A stretch of DNA of 64,000 nucleotides, from positions 124,001-188,000 of the forward strand of contig NZ_AEYE02000035.1 of the NCBI RefSeq assembly GCF_000298315.2, written 5' to 3'. The notes beneath the pieces were generated by a model, which saw only the letters and a list, made by a program, of their open reading frames with translations, had not been told where the DNA came from and did no database searches. The stretch comes from Rhizobium grahamii CCGE 502 (GTDB taxonomy: Bacteria; Pseudomonadota; Alphaproteobacteria; Rhizobiales; Rhizobiaceae). Each line of letters starts with the position of its first letter. Position 1 is the stretch's first letter. Below, piece by piece: positions 27,253 through 35,991 of this stretch. The translations under genes were made by a program, and so were the position numbers.

Positions 27253-29283
27253 ATGTCGAACCGGCAGTTGACGACGAATGTTGGAGGAACGAGTAGCGAT
27301 GGAGCTGCAATAGCGAAGGACGCGGCAGGCGAAGAGTCCGCGTCACAAGCCGCCCAGCAGCCGACACGACGATCAGATCCAAATGACAACCGCGTTTTTG
27401 TGGGCGACCGGGCCTATCTGACAAGACAGCAAACGAGCGGAGACGAGAAAAGAATTCTCGATATCCTGCCTGACATTCCTGATTTGAGAGACAGGATCTA
27501 TCAGCCCCATCTGCGCTCGTTGCAAGCCGGGATCTATCCGACAATTGCGTTTCCGGTGAGGGACCAGGGAAAATCGCCACGTTGCGTAGGCTATGCTCTG
27601 GCACATGTGATAGACGTCCTTCGTCATCAGACCGTCAGCGCAACTCCACGAGAACGCGTCAGCGCGAGAATGCTCTATGAAATGGGTCTGCGAAATGACG
27701 AATGGGCAGACAGTCCCCACGACGGTTCTTCCCTGCGCGGGGCACTCAAGGGATTTTTCCGCAACGGGGTTTGCAAGGAAGGCCCGACCGACAAGATAAA
27801 GAAAGACTGGCTGCTGACATACGAGCTGGCAAAGGAAGCGACGGAAACGCGTCTCGGTGCCTATTTTAGGCTCCAGCCCGACATCAGTGACTATCACGCG
27901 GCCTTAAACGAGGTCGGAGGAATTTACGCTTCGGCCCAGATTCATGGTGGCTGGCTCAAACCATCCAACGGCTACATAACGCCCGACGGTGCTCCCATTG
28001 GCGGGCATGCCTTTGCTATCGTGGGCTATGACGCCGAAGGATTCTGGATCCTGAATTCCTGGGGCGAGAAATGGAGCAGGGAGGGGCTGGCACACTGGGC
28101 CTATTCGGACTGGGCCGCAACAATTATGGATGCGTGGGTGTTACAACTCGGCGCGCGCGCTCCGTCCGCCTTCAATGCTTTGCCGAAATCATCTCCGACC
28201 AGCCGGTCCGGTCTCTTCGGCATCAACGAGCCCACACGCGCCGATATCCTCGGCCATTTCCTCAACATCGATGACGGCAAGCTTGTCGTAACAGGCAAGT
28301 ACGCGTCACCGAAGGAAGATGAAATGGCAGAGACCGTCAAACGACTTACCATAAAAGAGTCCAACAACGGTAAGGGCTACCCGCATTTGATGATTTACGC
28401 CCACGGTGGCCTCAACTCAACGGTGGACGAGGCACGTCGTATCTCGGCATGGAAGCGCGCAAATATCTTCGGACGAAACTCGATCTACAACTTTCACCTG
28501 ATGTGGGCTTCCGATTTCCTCGACGAGGCGTTCGGCGCGATGTCATCGGCAACTTCCGGACTTGCAGGAGCTGGTTTTTCGGATTGGCTCTTCGAAGCTG
28601 GACCCGGCAAATATTACGGCAATCGCGCATGGCGAAACATGAAGGGTGACGCAGAAGCAGCATTCAGCGGCCGCAAAGAATATGACGGCGGATTCCAAGG
28701 CCTCGAACCGCTGCTTCGAGGCCTGGACAACGCGGAACTCCGTCCAAAAATTCACTTGGTCGGGCACAGTGCCGGGTCAATCGTTCTTGGCCGGCTGATT
28801 ACCGCTTTGGGAAGGTTCAAGCTCAAGAACCTCACGATCGACAGTGTGCATCTGATGGCTCCAGCCTGCACGACAGAGTTCTTCAATGAACATTATGGAA
28901 AGCTCTTAAAGGGAACGTCGGCGCTTAGGTTAAACGGCAAAATCCACCTTTATATGATGAGTGACGATCTTGAGAAGAGAGACACCGTCGAGGCTGGTAT
29001 CCCCTTAACACCACGCTACAGCCATTCCCTGCTATATCTCGTCTCGCGAGCATACGAAGAACAGCCACACACGCCGGTCGCGGGGATGGAAATTTATGGA
29101 GCGAAGATAGACAAAAACGCTAGGCTGATCGTGGACAAATCGACGTCACAGCAAACGATGTCTCGGTCCCACGGCGGCTTTGATAATGACGCGGCAACGC
29201 TTACGACGATAATCGAAAGAATCAACGGTACGCGACCCAGTGAGGATGTAGCGCCGCGTGATGATGAATTGCGGGGGTACTGA
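27253..29283 (+). CDS. Papain-like cysteine protease fused to an alpha/beta hydrolase
   Basis: The 676-residue protein starts at ATG 27253 behind GGAGG, 47 bp after the hydrolase gene. Residues ~70-300 form a C1A papain-like domain: Cys111 in VRDQGKSPRCVGYALA, His252 in GGHAFAIVGYD, Asn268 in FWILNSWGEKW. Residues ~375-650 form an alpha/beta hydrolase with LMIYAHGGLNS (oxyanion side) and nucleophile Ser506 in HLVGHSAGS; a later SHGGFDND (His640) may supply the histidine. Both active sites look complete. No signal peptide or membrane helix is seen. I know no named family with this fusion; effector, toxin or lysis functions are possible. Confidence 0.8.
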   Translation: MSNRQLTTNVGGTSSDGAAIAKDAAGEESASQAAQQPTRRSDPNDNRVFVGDRAYLTRQQTSGDEKRILDILPDIPDLRDRIYQPHLRSLQAGIYPTIAFPVRDQGKSPRCVGYALAHVIDVLRHQTVSATPRERVSARMLYEMGLRNDEWADSPHDGSSLRGALKGFFRNGVCKEGPTDKIKKDWLLTYELAKEATETRLGAYFRLQPDISDYHAALNEVGGIYASAQIHGGWLKPSNGYITPDGAPIGGHAFAIVGYDAEGFWILNSWGEKWSREGLAHWAYSDWAATIMDAWVLQLGARAPSAFNALPKSSPTSRSGLFGINEPTRADILGHFLNIDDGKLVVTGKYASPKEDEMAETVKRLTIKESNNGKGYPHLMIYAHGGLNSTVDEARRISAWKRANIFGRNSIYNFHLMWASDFLDEAFGAMSSATSGLAGAGFSDWLFEAGPGKYYGNRAWRNMKGDAEAAFSGRKEYDGGFQGLEPLLRGLDNAELRPKIHLVGHSAGSIVLGRLITALGRFKLKNLTIDSVHLMAPACTTEFFNEHYGKLLKGTSALRLNGKIHLYMMSDDLEKRDTVEAGIPLTPRYSHSLLYLVSRAYEEQPHTPVAGMEIYGAKIDKNARLIVDKSTSQQTMSRSHGGFDNDAATLTTIIERINGTRPSEDVAPRDDELRGY

Positions 29284-29382
29284 AAAGGTCGTCTGCGATA
29301 CGGCCAACACAGCTGACCTTGGCGCGTTGGCAAGCGCCCATTGAATGACGGCCTGTTGACAGTATGCGTGGCGGGTGTGGCT

Positions 29383-30039
29383 TCAGTTTTGTCTGTCCCG
29401 TGCTTGTTTGCGGCAGGCCCAACGAGCAAGGCCATCACCCTTGGAGTAGGCTGCGTTCTCTACTGCTTGCCAGTTTTGGGCGTATCGGACCGCAAAGCCA
29501 TGGACGCCCCATTCCTGGTATTGGTCCACGTGCGTTAATTCATGAGCCCATGCGGAAGCAGTTGCAGCCGCTTGCGCGTCGCGAAACACAACCACATCAA
29601 TCAGCGTCACGGCGTCAGCAAATCCACCATGTTCCAATATGGTGGCAAGATTGAAAGAGCCCACGTCACCAATCCGGTATCGGACATGGTTCATTGAAGC
29701 TTCGGTCGAGTAACCGGTAAGCTGTTTGCGAATATCTGGCGGGATCGGCAACGATCCTTTTGTTGCGACATCTCGACTTTTGACAAGGACGCCTTCTAGG
29801 ATTGGGCCGGCGAGCTTCGTGGCCTGAATTTCGTTTAGCGCACCAAAGACACTGTATATGGCGGCTGCCATCGTGCTCGATCTGGCCTGTAAACCAAGCC
29901 CCGGTTGCGGATGAGAATTTCCGGTTGGGCCGAAGTCCGCTGAACCGCTACAAGCGTAGACGCAAGAGGAAGTCGCGGCGGCGGTCATCGCGAAAATGAA
30001 AGTCGCAAAGATACGTCGAGGAACGAACGGACGTTGCAT
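29383..30039 (-). CDS. Secreted DUF4157-like zinc metallopeptidase
   Basis: The protein has 218 residues from ATG 30039 (GAGAGG upstream); the open frame to 30114 is not needed. Residues 1-30 are a signal (RRIFATFIFAMTAAATSSCV), with a cysteine at 26 and another at 30, so it may be lipidated. The zincin motif AHELTHVDQYQEWG is at residues 165-178, followed by FAVRYAQNWQAVENAAY, as in DUF4157 proteins, many of which sit near contractile injection systems or toxins. It converges on the papain-hydrolase gene, 99 bp apart. Confidence 0.75.
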   Translation of the reverse strand: MQRPFVPRRIFATFIFAMTAAATSSCVYACSGSADFGPTGNSHPQPGLGLQARSSTMAAAIYSVFGALNEIQATKLAGPILEGVLVKSRDVATKGSLPIPPDIRKQLTGYSTEASMNHVRYRIGDVGSFNLATILEHGGFADAVTLIDVVVFRDAQAAATASAWAHELTHVDQYQEWGVHGFAVRYAQNWQAVENAAYSKGDGLARWACRKQARDRQN

Positions 30040-30436
30040 CGCCAGCCTCTCAAGTCCGCCATATACTATACGATAGGCAAATAATATGCATTCGGCTGGT
30101 TCAGGCCTTGGCAACCGTCTGATTTCTACCGCAGCGAAACCCTGAAAACCAATACGAGTTCAACGACGTCATCAGCGACGTGTCTTGGCCACGTAGACGA
30201 TGCGTGTCGAGAAGGGCCACGGTTGCGGATGCTCACGCCGCAACGGGCAAAGACCCGAGTAGGGATAAACGCGCAGCCAAGCCTGCGTCACCACACCAGA
30301 ACAATGGAGACTAGGTTCTGCCGATATCGACGATGGCTTTCAAGACCTTCCGGAAAATCATTATGATCGACGCGGCACCTAGGGCGATCGCTGCAACTCC
30401 AGTTTGCTGCGTCGAAAACTGAGGATTAAGGAAATC

Positions 30437-30444
30437 GAACGAGG
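30437..30444. repeat. Left 8-bp target-site duplication of the insertion sequence
   Basis: GAACGAGG directly before the element at 30445, identical to the copy at 31808-31815. Confidence 0.9.
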
Positions 30445-31807
30445 GATGATGTCCCAGGGAGTGGTGTAGCTCGGGCGATCGTCGAGCTTTCCGGACAGGG
30501 CCGGGAACGGGTCAACTTGCTGCGGGCAAGTTGATGAGCGGATCATCACTCATTGTGGCGATCGTCTCAAGTGTCATGTAGCGCGAGCGCTGAACGGCCC
30601 ACTCATCATTTTGCTCCAGTAGCAAAGCGCCGACGAGTCTGACGATGGCACCGTCGTTGGGAAAGATGCCGACCACCTCGGTCCTTCGCTTGATTTCTTC
30701 CATTCAATCGCTCAATCGGGTTCGTGCTGTGCAGCTTGGTCCAGTGCTGCTTGGGAAAGGTCATGTAGGCGAGCACATCTTCCTCGGCGCTGTCCATGAG
30801 ACCAGCGAGCTTCGGCACTTTCGGCCTGATCTGATCGGCGACGTTGCGCCACTGTTGGCTGGCGGCTTCCGGGGTGTCTTGGGCAAAGGCCGTCGCAATG
30901 AAGGCCGAGACCACGCGTCGGCCGCTCTTGCCGGCATGCGCCAGGGCATTGCGCATGAAGTGAACGCGGCATCTTTGCCAGGTAGCGGAAAGCACCTTGG
31001 AGACGGCCGCTTTGATGCCCTCGTGTGCATCGGAGACAACGAGTTTGACGCCCCGCAAGCCACGCCGGGTGAGCTTGCGTAGAAACTCTGTCCAGATCGG
31101 TTCTGCCTCAGAAGTGCCGATTTCCATGCCAAGCACCTCGCGACGACCATCGGTGTTGACACCGACGGCGATGATGACGGCGACAGAGACGATACGGCCA
31201 CCACGCCGAACTTTGAGGTAGGTCGCATCGATCCACAAATACGGCCAGTCGCCCTCAATCGGCCGGTCAAGGAAGGCTTTGACTTTGTCGTCTATCTCCT
31301 CGCAGAGCCGCGAGACCTGGCTCTTGGAGATACCACTCATGCCCATCGCCTTGACCAGATCGTCTACTGAGCGGGTCGAGACACCCTGGATGTAAGCCTC
31401 CTGGATCACGGCCGTCAGAGCCTTTTCGGCCATCCGGGGCGGCTCAAGAAAGCTCGGAAAGTAACTGCCGGTGCGAAGTTTGGGAATCCGCAGTTCGACG
31501 GTGCCAGCTCGGGTCTCCCAGTCGCGATCGCGATATCCGTTACGCTGAGCAAGTCGAAAGTCATTCTTCTCGCCGTAGGCCGCACCGGTCTTCGCGCCAA
31601 CCTCCAGCTCCATCAACTTCTCGGCAGCAAAGCCAATCATCTCGCGCAGCAAATCCGCATCAGCGCTCTTCTCAACAAGCGAGCGCAGGTCCATCATGTC
31701 ATTGGTCATCGGTGATCTTTCCATCAGGTTGTGCTTGAACAACCCAACCCTACCGGAAAAAGCCGATGACCACCGCTATCCTCCTACACCACCTCTCGGG
31801 ACATCAT
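30445..31807 (-). mobile_element. IS256-family insertion sequence (1363 bp)
   Basis: Bounded by perfect 8-bp duplications. Terminal inverted repeats: the left end reads ATGATGTCCC then five differing bases then GTGGTGTAG; the right end, on the other strand, reads the same two blocks with five different bases between. Size, 8-bp duplication and transposase type all fit IS256. The single transposase gene on the minus strand is frameshifted, so this copy should not move by itself. Confidence 0.92.
30512..31709 (-). pseudogene. IS256-family (Mutator-type) transposase, frameshifted
   Basis: The first part runs from ATG 31709 (GGAAAG upstream; [10 protein letters not shown]). It contains the DDE elements in [13 protein letters not shown] (Asp) and [11 protein letters not shown] (Asp), the CRVHFMRN motif, and NPIERLNG (Glu). 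Just after that glutamate, near 30697-30702, one extra A shifts the frame. The true C-terminus ([20 protein letters not shown] to LINLPAAS) continues in another frame to 30512. The intact protein would be about 398 residues. Confidence 0.9.
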
Positions 31808-31815
31808 GAACGAGG
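31808..31815. repeat. Right 8-bp target-site duplication of the insertion sequence
   Basis: GAACGAGG directly after the element end at 31807; see the left copy at 30437. Confidence 0.9.
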
Positions 31816-32085
31816 TTGCTCCAACGCCTGGGGCTGCCATGAGCAATATCCCACCGTAAATGCAGCCAAGTCCAAAAACGGTGGCGAGCACCGAAACGGT
31901 TACCAGCGCCGATTTGCGTTTTTCATTGCGCCTGGTGTCTTTGCCAGGTGTTTGTTCAAGATCGGGTTCGCGTCCCGAGAGTCTTGCTTCAATGACAACC
32001 CAACCTATTCGAATAGCGGTAATGTGTACCTTGCTGTTCTGTTTCGCATCACTCCAGAATTCTTCTGTCCCCCACCCAAGTGATT

Positions 32086-32355
32086 TCATCCTGTCTGCAA
32101 ACAGGGATCGAGGAGCGCGACCGATCGACATGCAACCTTGAAAAGGAACGCCGGCGTATGCCACCTTCGCTCCTGCTTTGCGTCGCTGGCATTATCCAGA
32201 TAGGTTTGAGCCTGGCGCAACGCGACGTTAAGTGCCGCAATTGCTCGTCGGACTGTTTCCTCATCCTGATCCGCTCGCCGAAATTGCCCTGCCCAACGAA
32301 CCAAGGCTGCGGGGAATTGATCTATGGAGCCGTTCTCGAGGTGGTCCCTGTTCAT
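32086..32355 (-). CDS. 89-aa protein of unknown function, coupled to the split membrane protein
   Basis: Start ATG 32355 (MNRDHLENGSIDQF), with a possible GTG at 32376. The protein is mostly helical and polar (VRWAGQFRRADQDEETVRRA, LNVALRQAQTYLDNA). Its TGA overlaps the ATG of the split membrane-protein gene, the usual sign of a two-gene operon, which raises confidence in both. No family is recognised. Confidence 0.55.
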   Translation of the reverse strand: MNRDHLENGSIDQFPAALVRWAGQFRRADQDEETVRRAIAALNVALRQAQTYLDNASDAKQERRWHTPAFLFKVACRSVALLDPCLQTG

Positions 32356-32723
32356 GAAAGCTACCAGAATGAACACAACCAGAAAATATCATGCATGCCT
32401 AGAGAGAGACAGCCGTCGTTTGACATGGACGATTGAGGGAAGTTGATCACCTTCTGGTCACCGCGAGCTGGGCCACCGAACCCAAGATCCGCGGCAACTC
32501 ACTTGCCGGCGAGGTTGTTCAAGATCTACTGCTGTTCCAAGTGACATCGGCGACGAACGCCGCGTCGTCGCCAGCGATTGAAGCCATAAAGTGACGGTTT
32601 TCTGCCATTCCTTTTCGTCGGTCGTGAAGAAGAAGAAAGCATACTTGACGGATCGCCGGGTTTGAGAAATGCTAAGATGTCAGACCAATTTGGCGGGCTG
32701 CCTGATAATAAAAATGGGGAACC
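32356..32723. other. Boundary interval between accessory block and GntR operon
   Basis: No gene recognised. It holds the start region of the minus-strand pair and, from about 32640, the promoter region of the GntR operon. I could not find an intact second copy of the 20-nt tRNA remnant here. Confidence 0.5.
32646..32690 (+). promoter_or_regulatory. Putative promoter and FadR-type operator of the GntR operon
   Basis: TTGACG at 32646-32651 is a good -35; the -10 is weaker (TGCTAA, 32671-32676). Overlapping it, 32679-32690 reads on the minus strand ATTGGTCTGACA, which resembles the TNGT-N3-ACNA core bound by FadR/PdhR-type GntR proteins. This fits autoregulation. Confidence 0.4.
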
Positions 32724-32735
32724 ATGAGGGCATCA

Positions 32736-33446
32736 ATGAGTGACAGGCCGGTCATCCGGCCGCTGCCGGCTATTGATCGGGCGCGCCAGGTGACGGACGC
32801 GCTGGCCGACTACATCAAGAGCGCGCAACTTAAGGCGGGCGACCGCCTGCCAGCAGAACGTGAGCTGATGTCAGCTTTGATGGTCGGCCGTTCAACCATC
32901 CGAGAGGCTATCCGTCACTTCCAGGCACTCGGTGTTATAGAAACCCGAAAGGGAAGCGGGACCTACCTGCTGAAACCGGTTTCCAAGGCGACGATCCACA
33001 TGCCGCTGTCGCTCGATACCGGCCATCTGCGCGAGGCTCTTCTGCAAACGCTCGAGGTGCGCCGTGGGATCGAATGCGAGGCCTGTATGGTCGCCGCGCG
33101 CAAGCGCACCGACAAGGATCTAATCCTGATCGAGCAGAACCTCAACGAGATGGAACGCGTCCACATCGAGAAGGGCACGTCGGGCCCGGAAGACTTGGCC
33201 TTCCATCTGGCGATCTATGACGCCACCCACAATCCGCTGTTTCGCCAGCTTCTCGAGCAGATGCGCGAGACCTTCTGGCAGTTCTGGGAGCATCCCTTCG
33301 AGCGCGAGGATTTCGCCCGCCGCTCCTTCCCCTTTCATCGCACGCTCTTCAACGCGATCGCCGCCCGGGACACCGAGGCCGCGCGGGAAGAGACACTGAA
33401 AATCCTCGAAGTCGTCGAGGAAGATATCAAGGAAATGTCGAAATGA
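32736..33446 (+). CDS. GntR-family (FadR subfamily) regulator
   Basis: The protein has 236 residues from ATG 32736 with GAGGG five bases upstream; ATG 32724 is an alternative four codons longer. The N-terminal winged helix (DRLPAERELMSALMVGRSTI, RKGSGTYL, residues ~15-80) is followed by a helical FCD ligand-binding domain (RRGIECEACMVAA, DLAFHLAIYDATHN, FPFHRTLFNAIAARD) with the expected Asp/His metal ligands. It overlaps the next gene by ATGA, so it heads and probably controls the lyase-ABC operon. Confidence 0.88.
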   Translation: MSDRPVIRPLPAIDRARQVTDALADYIKSAQLKAGDRLPAERELMSALMVGRSTIREAIRHFQALGVIETRKGSGTYLLKPVSKATIHMPLSLDTGHLREALLQTLEVRRGIECEACMVAARKRTDKDLILIEQNLNEMERVHIEKGTSGPEDLAFHLAIYDATHNPLFRQLLEQMRETFWQFWEHPFEREDFARRSFPFHRTLFNAIAARDTEAAREETLKILEVVEEDIKEMSK

Positions 33447-34609
33447 ACAACGGCGCAGACGCGTTCGATCTTGCCTCGCTCATCACCGCACACGACGAGG
33501 GAAACTTCGCCGAAGCGGTCGTGCCGCCGATCTTCCAGACGTCGCTTTTCACCTTTTCCGACTATGACGACATGATCTCCTCCTATCGCGGAGAGAAGGT
33601 GCGGCCCATCTATACGCGCGGCCTCAACCCGACCGTTCGCATGTTCGAGGAAATGCTGGCAAAGCTCGAAGGCGCAGAGGATGCGCTCGGCTTTGCAAGC
33701 GGCATGGCGGCGATTTCCTCGGCGGTGCTGTCCTTCGTCGAGCCGGGCGACCATATCGTTGCAGTCAAGCATGTCTATCCCGATGCCTTCCGCCTGTTCG
33801 GCACGATCCTGAAGCGCATGAAGGTCGAGGTGACCTACGTCGATGGCCGCGACGAAGAGGCCGTCGCCAAGGCGCTGCCCGGCGCCAAGGTCTTTTACAT
33901 GGAAAGCCCAACGAGTTGGGTCATGGAAGCCCACGACGTCGGCGCGCTCGCAGCACTCGCCAGGAAGCATGGCGTCGTCACGATGATCGACAACAGCTGG
34001 GCAAGCCCGTACTTCCAGCAGCCAATCTCGCTCGGCGTCGATATCGTCATCCATTCGGCCTCGAAATATCTCGGCGGCCACAGCGACGTCGTCGCCGGCA
34101 TCGTCGCTGGCTCCAAGGAGATGATCGCCCGCATCAAGGCAGAGGCCTATCCCTATCTCGGCGGCAAGCTTTCGCCCTTTGACGCGTGGCTTTTGATCCG
34201 CGGCCTGCGAACATTGCCGATCCGCATGCGGGCGCATGAGGCAGCCGCGATGACGATCGCCAAGCGGCTGCAGGAGCTCGACGTGGTCGAGACCGTCTGC
34301 CATCCGGGCCTTGCCAACCGCCTGCCCGCAGGCCTCAACGGCACGTCGGGCCTGTTTTCCTTCATATTCCGTGAGGGCGTCGATATTCGTGCCTTCGCCG
34401 ATAACCTCAAGCTCTTCAAACTGGGAGTGAGCTGGGGTGGACATGAAAGCCTGATCGTCCCAGGCGAGGTGGTCCTTCAGCAGAAGGCGCAACCGAATTC
34501 CGCGCATACCTTCGGGATCCATGCACGGTCCGTACGCCTCCACGTCGGTCTCGAAGGAACCGAGGCCCTGTGGAAGGACATCGAGGCGGCACTGGCGGTC
34601 GCCTCTTAA
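33443..34609 (+). CDS. PLP-dependent cystathionine lyase/synthase-family enzyme
   Basis: The 388-residue member of the Cys/Met-metabolism PLP family has ARG-like substrate motif YTRGLNPTVRMFEEMLAKLE, FASGMAAISSAVL, the cofactor aspartate in MIDNSWASPYFQQP, and the Schiff-base lysine in IHSASKYLGGHSDVVAG. Beta- or gamma-lyase, or a synthase, cannot be separated by eye. Being inside an ABC-importer operon suggests it breaks down the imported compound, perhaps a thioether or amino acid conjugate (inference). Confidence 0.85.
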   Translation: MNNGADAFDLASLITAHDEGNFAEAVVPPIFQTSLFTFSDYDDMISSYRGEKVRPIYTRGLNPTVRMFEEMLAKLEGAEDALGFASGMAAISSAVLSFVEPGDHIVAVKHVYPDAFRLFGTILKRMKVEVTYVDGRDEEAVAKALPGAKVFYMESPTSWVMEAHDVGALAALARKHGVVTMIDNSWASPYFQQPISLGVDIVIHSASKYLGGHSDVVAGIVAGSKEMIARIKAEAYPYLGGKLSPFDAWLLIRGLRTLPIRMRAHEAAAMTIAKRLQELDVVETVCHPGLANRLPAGLNGTSGLFSFIFREGVDIRAFADNLKLFKLGVSWGGHESLIVPGEVVLQQKAQPNSAHTFGIHARSVRLHVGLEGTEALWKDIEAALAVAS

Positions 34610-34646
34610 GTTCACAACCTGAAAAACCTGAAAAGGGGGAGCAAGC

Positions 34647-35906
34647 ATGAAAAGACTGATCACCGCCACTCTACTCGCCACGATGATGGCCGGTACGGCG
34701 CTCGCCGATACCACGCTGAAACTGGTCGAGGTTATCACCAGCCCCGAACGCACCGAGACCTTGAAGTCAATCGTCGCGAAATTCGAGGCCGCAAACCCCG
34801 GCACCAAGGTCGACATCATCTCGCTGCCCTGGAACGAAGCCTTCCAGAAGTTCGCCACCATGGTTTCGGCCGGCGACACTCCCGACGTCATGGAAATGCC
34901 CGACACCTGGCTTTCCCTCTATGCCAACAACGGCATGCTCGAAAGCCTCGAACCTTACCTCGCCAAGTGGGAGCACACCAAGGGCCTGACGCCCCGCGCG
35001 CTTGAACTCGGCCGCGACGTCAAGAACACCGCCTACATGCTGCCTTACGGCTTCTACCTGCGTGCGCTGTTCTACAACAAGAACCTTTTCAAGGAAGCCG
35101 GCGTTTCCGAACCGCCGAAGACGCTCGACGATTTCGTGGCCGCCTCCGAAAAGGTCTCGAAGCTTCCCGGCAAGTCGGGTTACTGCCTGCGCGGCGGTCC
35201 GGGCGGCCTGAACGGCTGGGTGATGTTCGGCGCGACAATGGCCGGCTCCAACAAGTTCTTCAACGAGGATGGCACCTCGACGATGAACAGCGAAGGCTGG
35301 GCTAAGGGTCTCGAATGGGTCGTCGACCTATACAAAAAGGGCCTGACGCCGAAGGATAGCGTCAACTGGGGCTTCAACGAAACCGTCGCCGGATTCTACT
35401 CCGGCACCTGCGCGATGCTCGACCAGGATCCGGACGCTCTGATCGCGGTTGCCCAGCGCATGAAGCCAGACGATTTTGGGGTGACCAAGATGCCGGTCGG
35501 TCCAAGCGGCAAGGGCTTCACGACCATCGGTTTCGCTGGCTGGTCGATGTTCACCACCAGCCAGAACAAGGATCTGTCCTGGAAGCTGATCGAGACGCTT
35601 GAATCGCCGGAAGGAAATATCGAGTGGAACAAGCGTACGGGCGCTCTTCCGGTTCATACCTCGGCCGAGAAGGACCCCTTCTACGCAAGCGATCAGTTCA
35701 AGGGTTGGTTCGAAGAGCTGGCCGACCCGAACATCGTTCCGACCGTGATGCCGACCTACCTGGAAGAGTTCGCCTTCTTCAAGGACTCGCTCGCCATCAA
35801 GACGACGCAGCAGGCGCTTCTCGGCGACATCACGCCAAAGGAGCTGGCTGACCAGTGGGCAGACTATCTGACCAAGGCGCAGCAGAAGTTCCTCGCCAAG
35901 AAGTAA
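34647..35906 (+). CDS. ABC transporter extracellular (sugar-type) solute-binding protein
   Basis: The 419-residue family-1 binding protein has a 20-residue signal peptide (MKRLITATLLATMMAGTALA). The mature protein opens TTLKLVEVITSPERTETLKS and has the typical DTPDVMEMPDTWLSLYANNG and LPYGFYLRALFYNKNLFKEA segments. GGGGGAG precedes the ATG. It binds a sugar, polyol or related ligand in the periplasm for the two permeases and ATPase that follow. A strong hairpin separates it from the permease genes. Confidence 0.9.
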   Translation: MKRLITATLLATMMAGTALADTTLKLVEVITSPERTETLKSIVAKFEAANPGTKVDIISLPWNEAFQKFATMVSAGDTPDVMEMPDTWLSLYANNGMLESLEPYLAKWEHTKGLTPRALELGRDVKNTAYMLPYGFYLRALFYNKNLFKEAGVSEPPKTLDDFVAASEKVSKLPGKSGYCLRGGPGGLNGWVMFGATMAGSNKFFNEDGTSTMNSEGWAKGLEWVVDLYKKGLTPKDSVNWGFNETVAGFYSGTCAMLDQDPDALIAVAQRMKPDDFGVTKMPVGPSGKGFTTIGFAGWSMFTTSQNKDLSWKLIETLESPEGNIEWNKRTGALPVHTSAEKDPFYASDQFKGWFEELADPNIVPTVMPTYLEEFAFFKDSLAIKTTQQALLGDITPKELADQWADYLTKAQQKFLAKK

Positions 35907-35915
35907 CGGCCCACC

Positions 35916-35937
35916 GGCGGCGGACCTGTCCGCCGCC
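35916..35937 (+). repeat. Intra-operon hairpin after the solute-binding protein gene
   Basis: GGCGGCGGA and TCCGCCGCC form perfect 9-bp arms with a CCTG loop, starting 10 bp after the stop. There is no T-run. In binding-protein operons such hairpins often stop exonucleases and leave more binding-protein mRNA than permease mRNA. Confidence 0.6.
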
Positions 35938-35991
35938 TCATTCCCTGTTCTTGCGATGGCGCAAAGCGCGCCGCGAAACGGATTTTGCCTG

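Larger units (their letters stand above)
30311..32089 (-). pseudogene. Small two-span membrane protein gene split by an insertion sequence
   Basis: The gene starts at ATG 32089 (overlapping the stop of the upstream gene, ATGA), reads 94 codons to 31808, is cut by the IS, and resumes in frame at 30436 for 41 codons to TAG 30311. Removing the IS and one target copy restores a 135-residue protein with two helices (LVTVSVLATVFGLGCIYGG and TGVAAIALGAASIIMIF). I do not recognise the family. The exact in-frame repair shows that this was a real gene. Confidence 0.75.

Noticed and set aside
32437-32645. Second attachment site or integrase remnant at the right edge of the accessory block
   Set aside because: No copy of the 20-nt tRNA remnant and no integrase motif was found, so the right boundary is left open.
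33335-34906. 523-codon minus-strand frame
   Set aside because: Antisense to the PLP lyase and the binding-protein gene, which have clear motifs.
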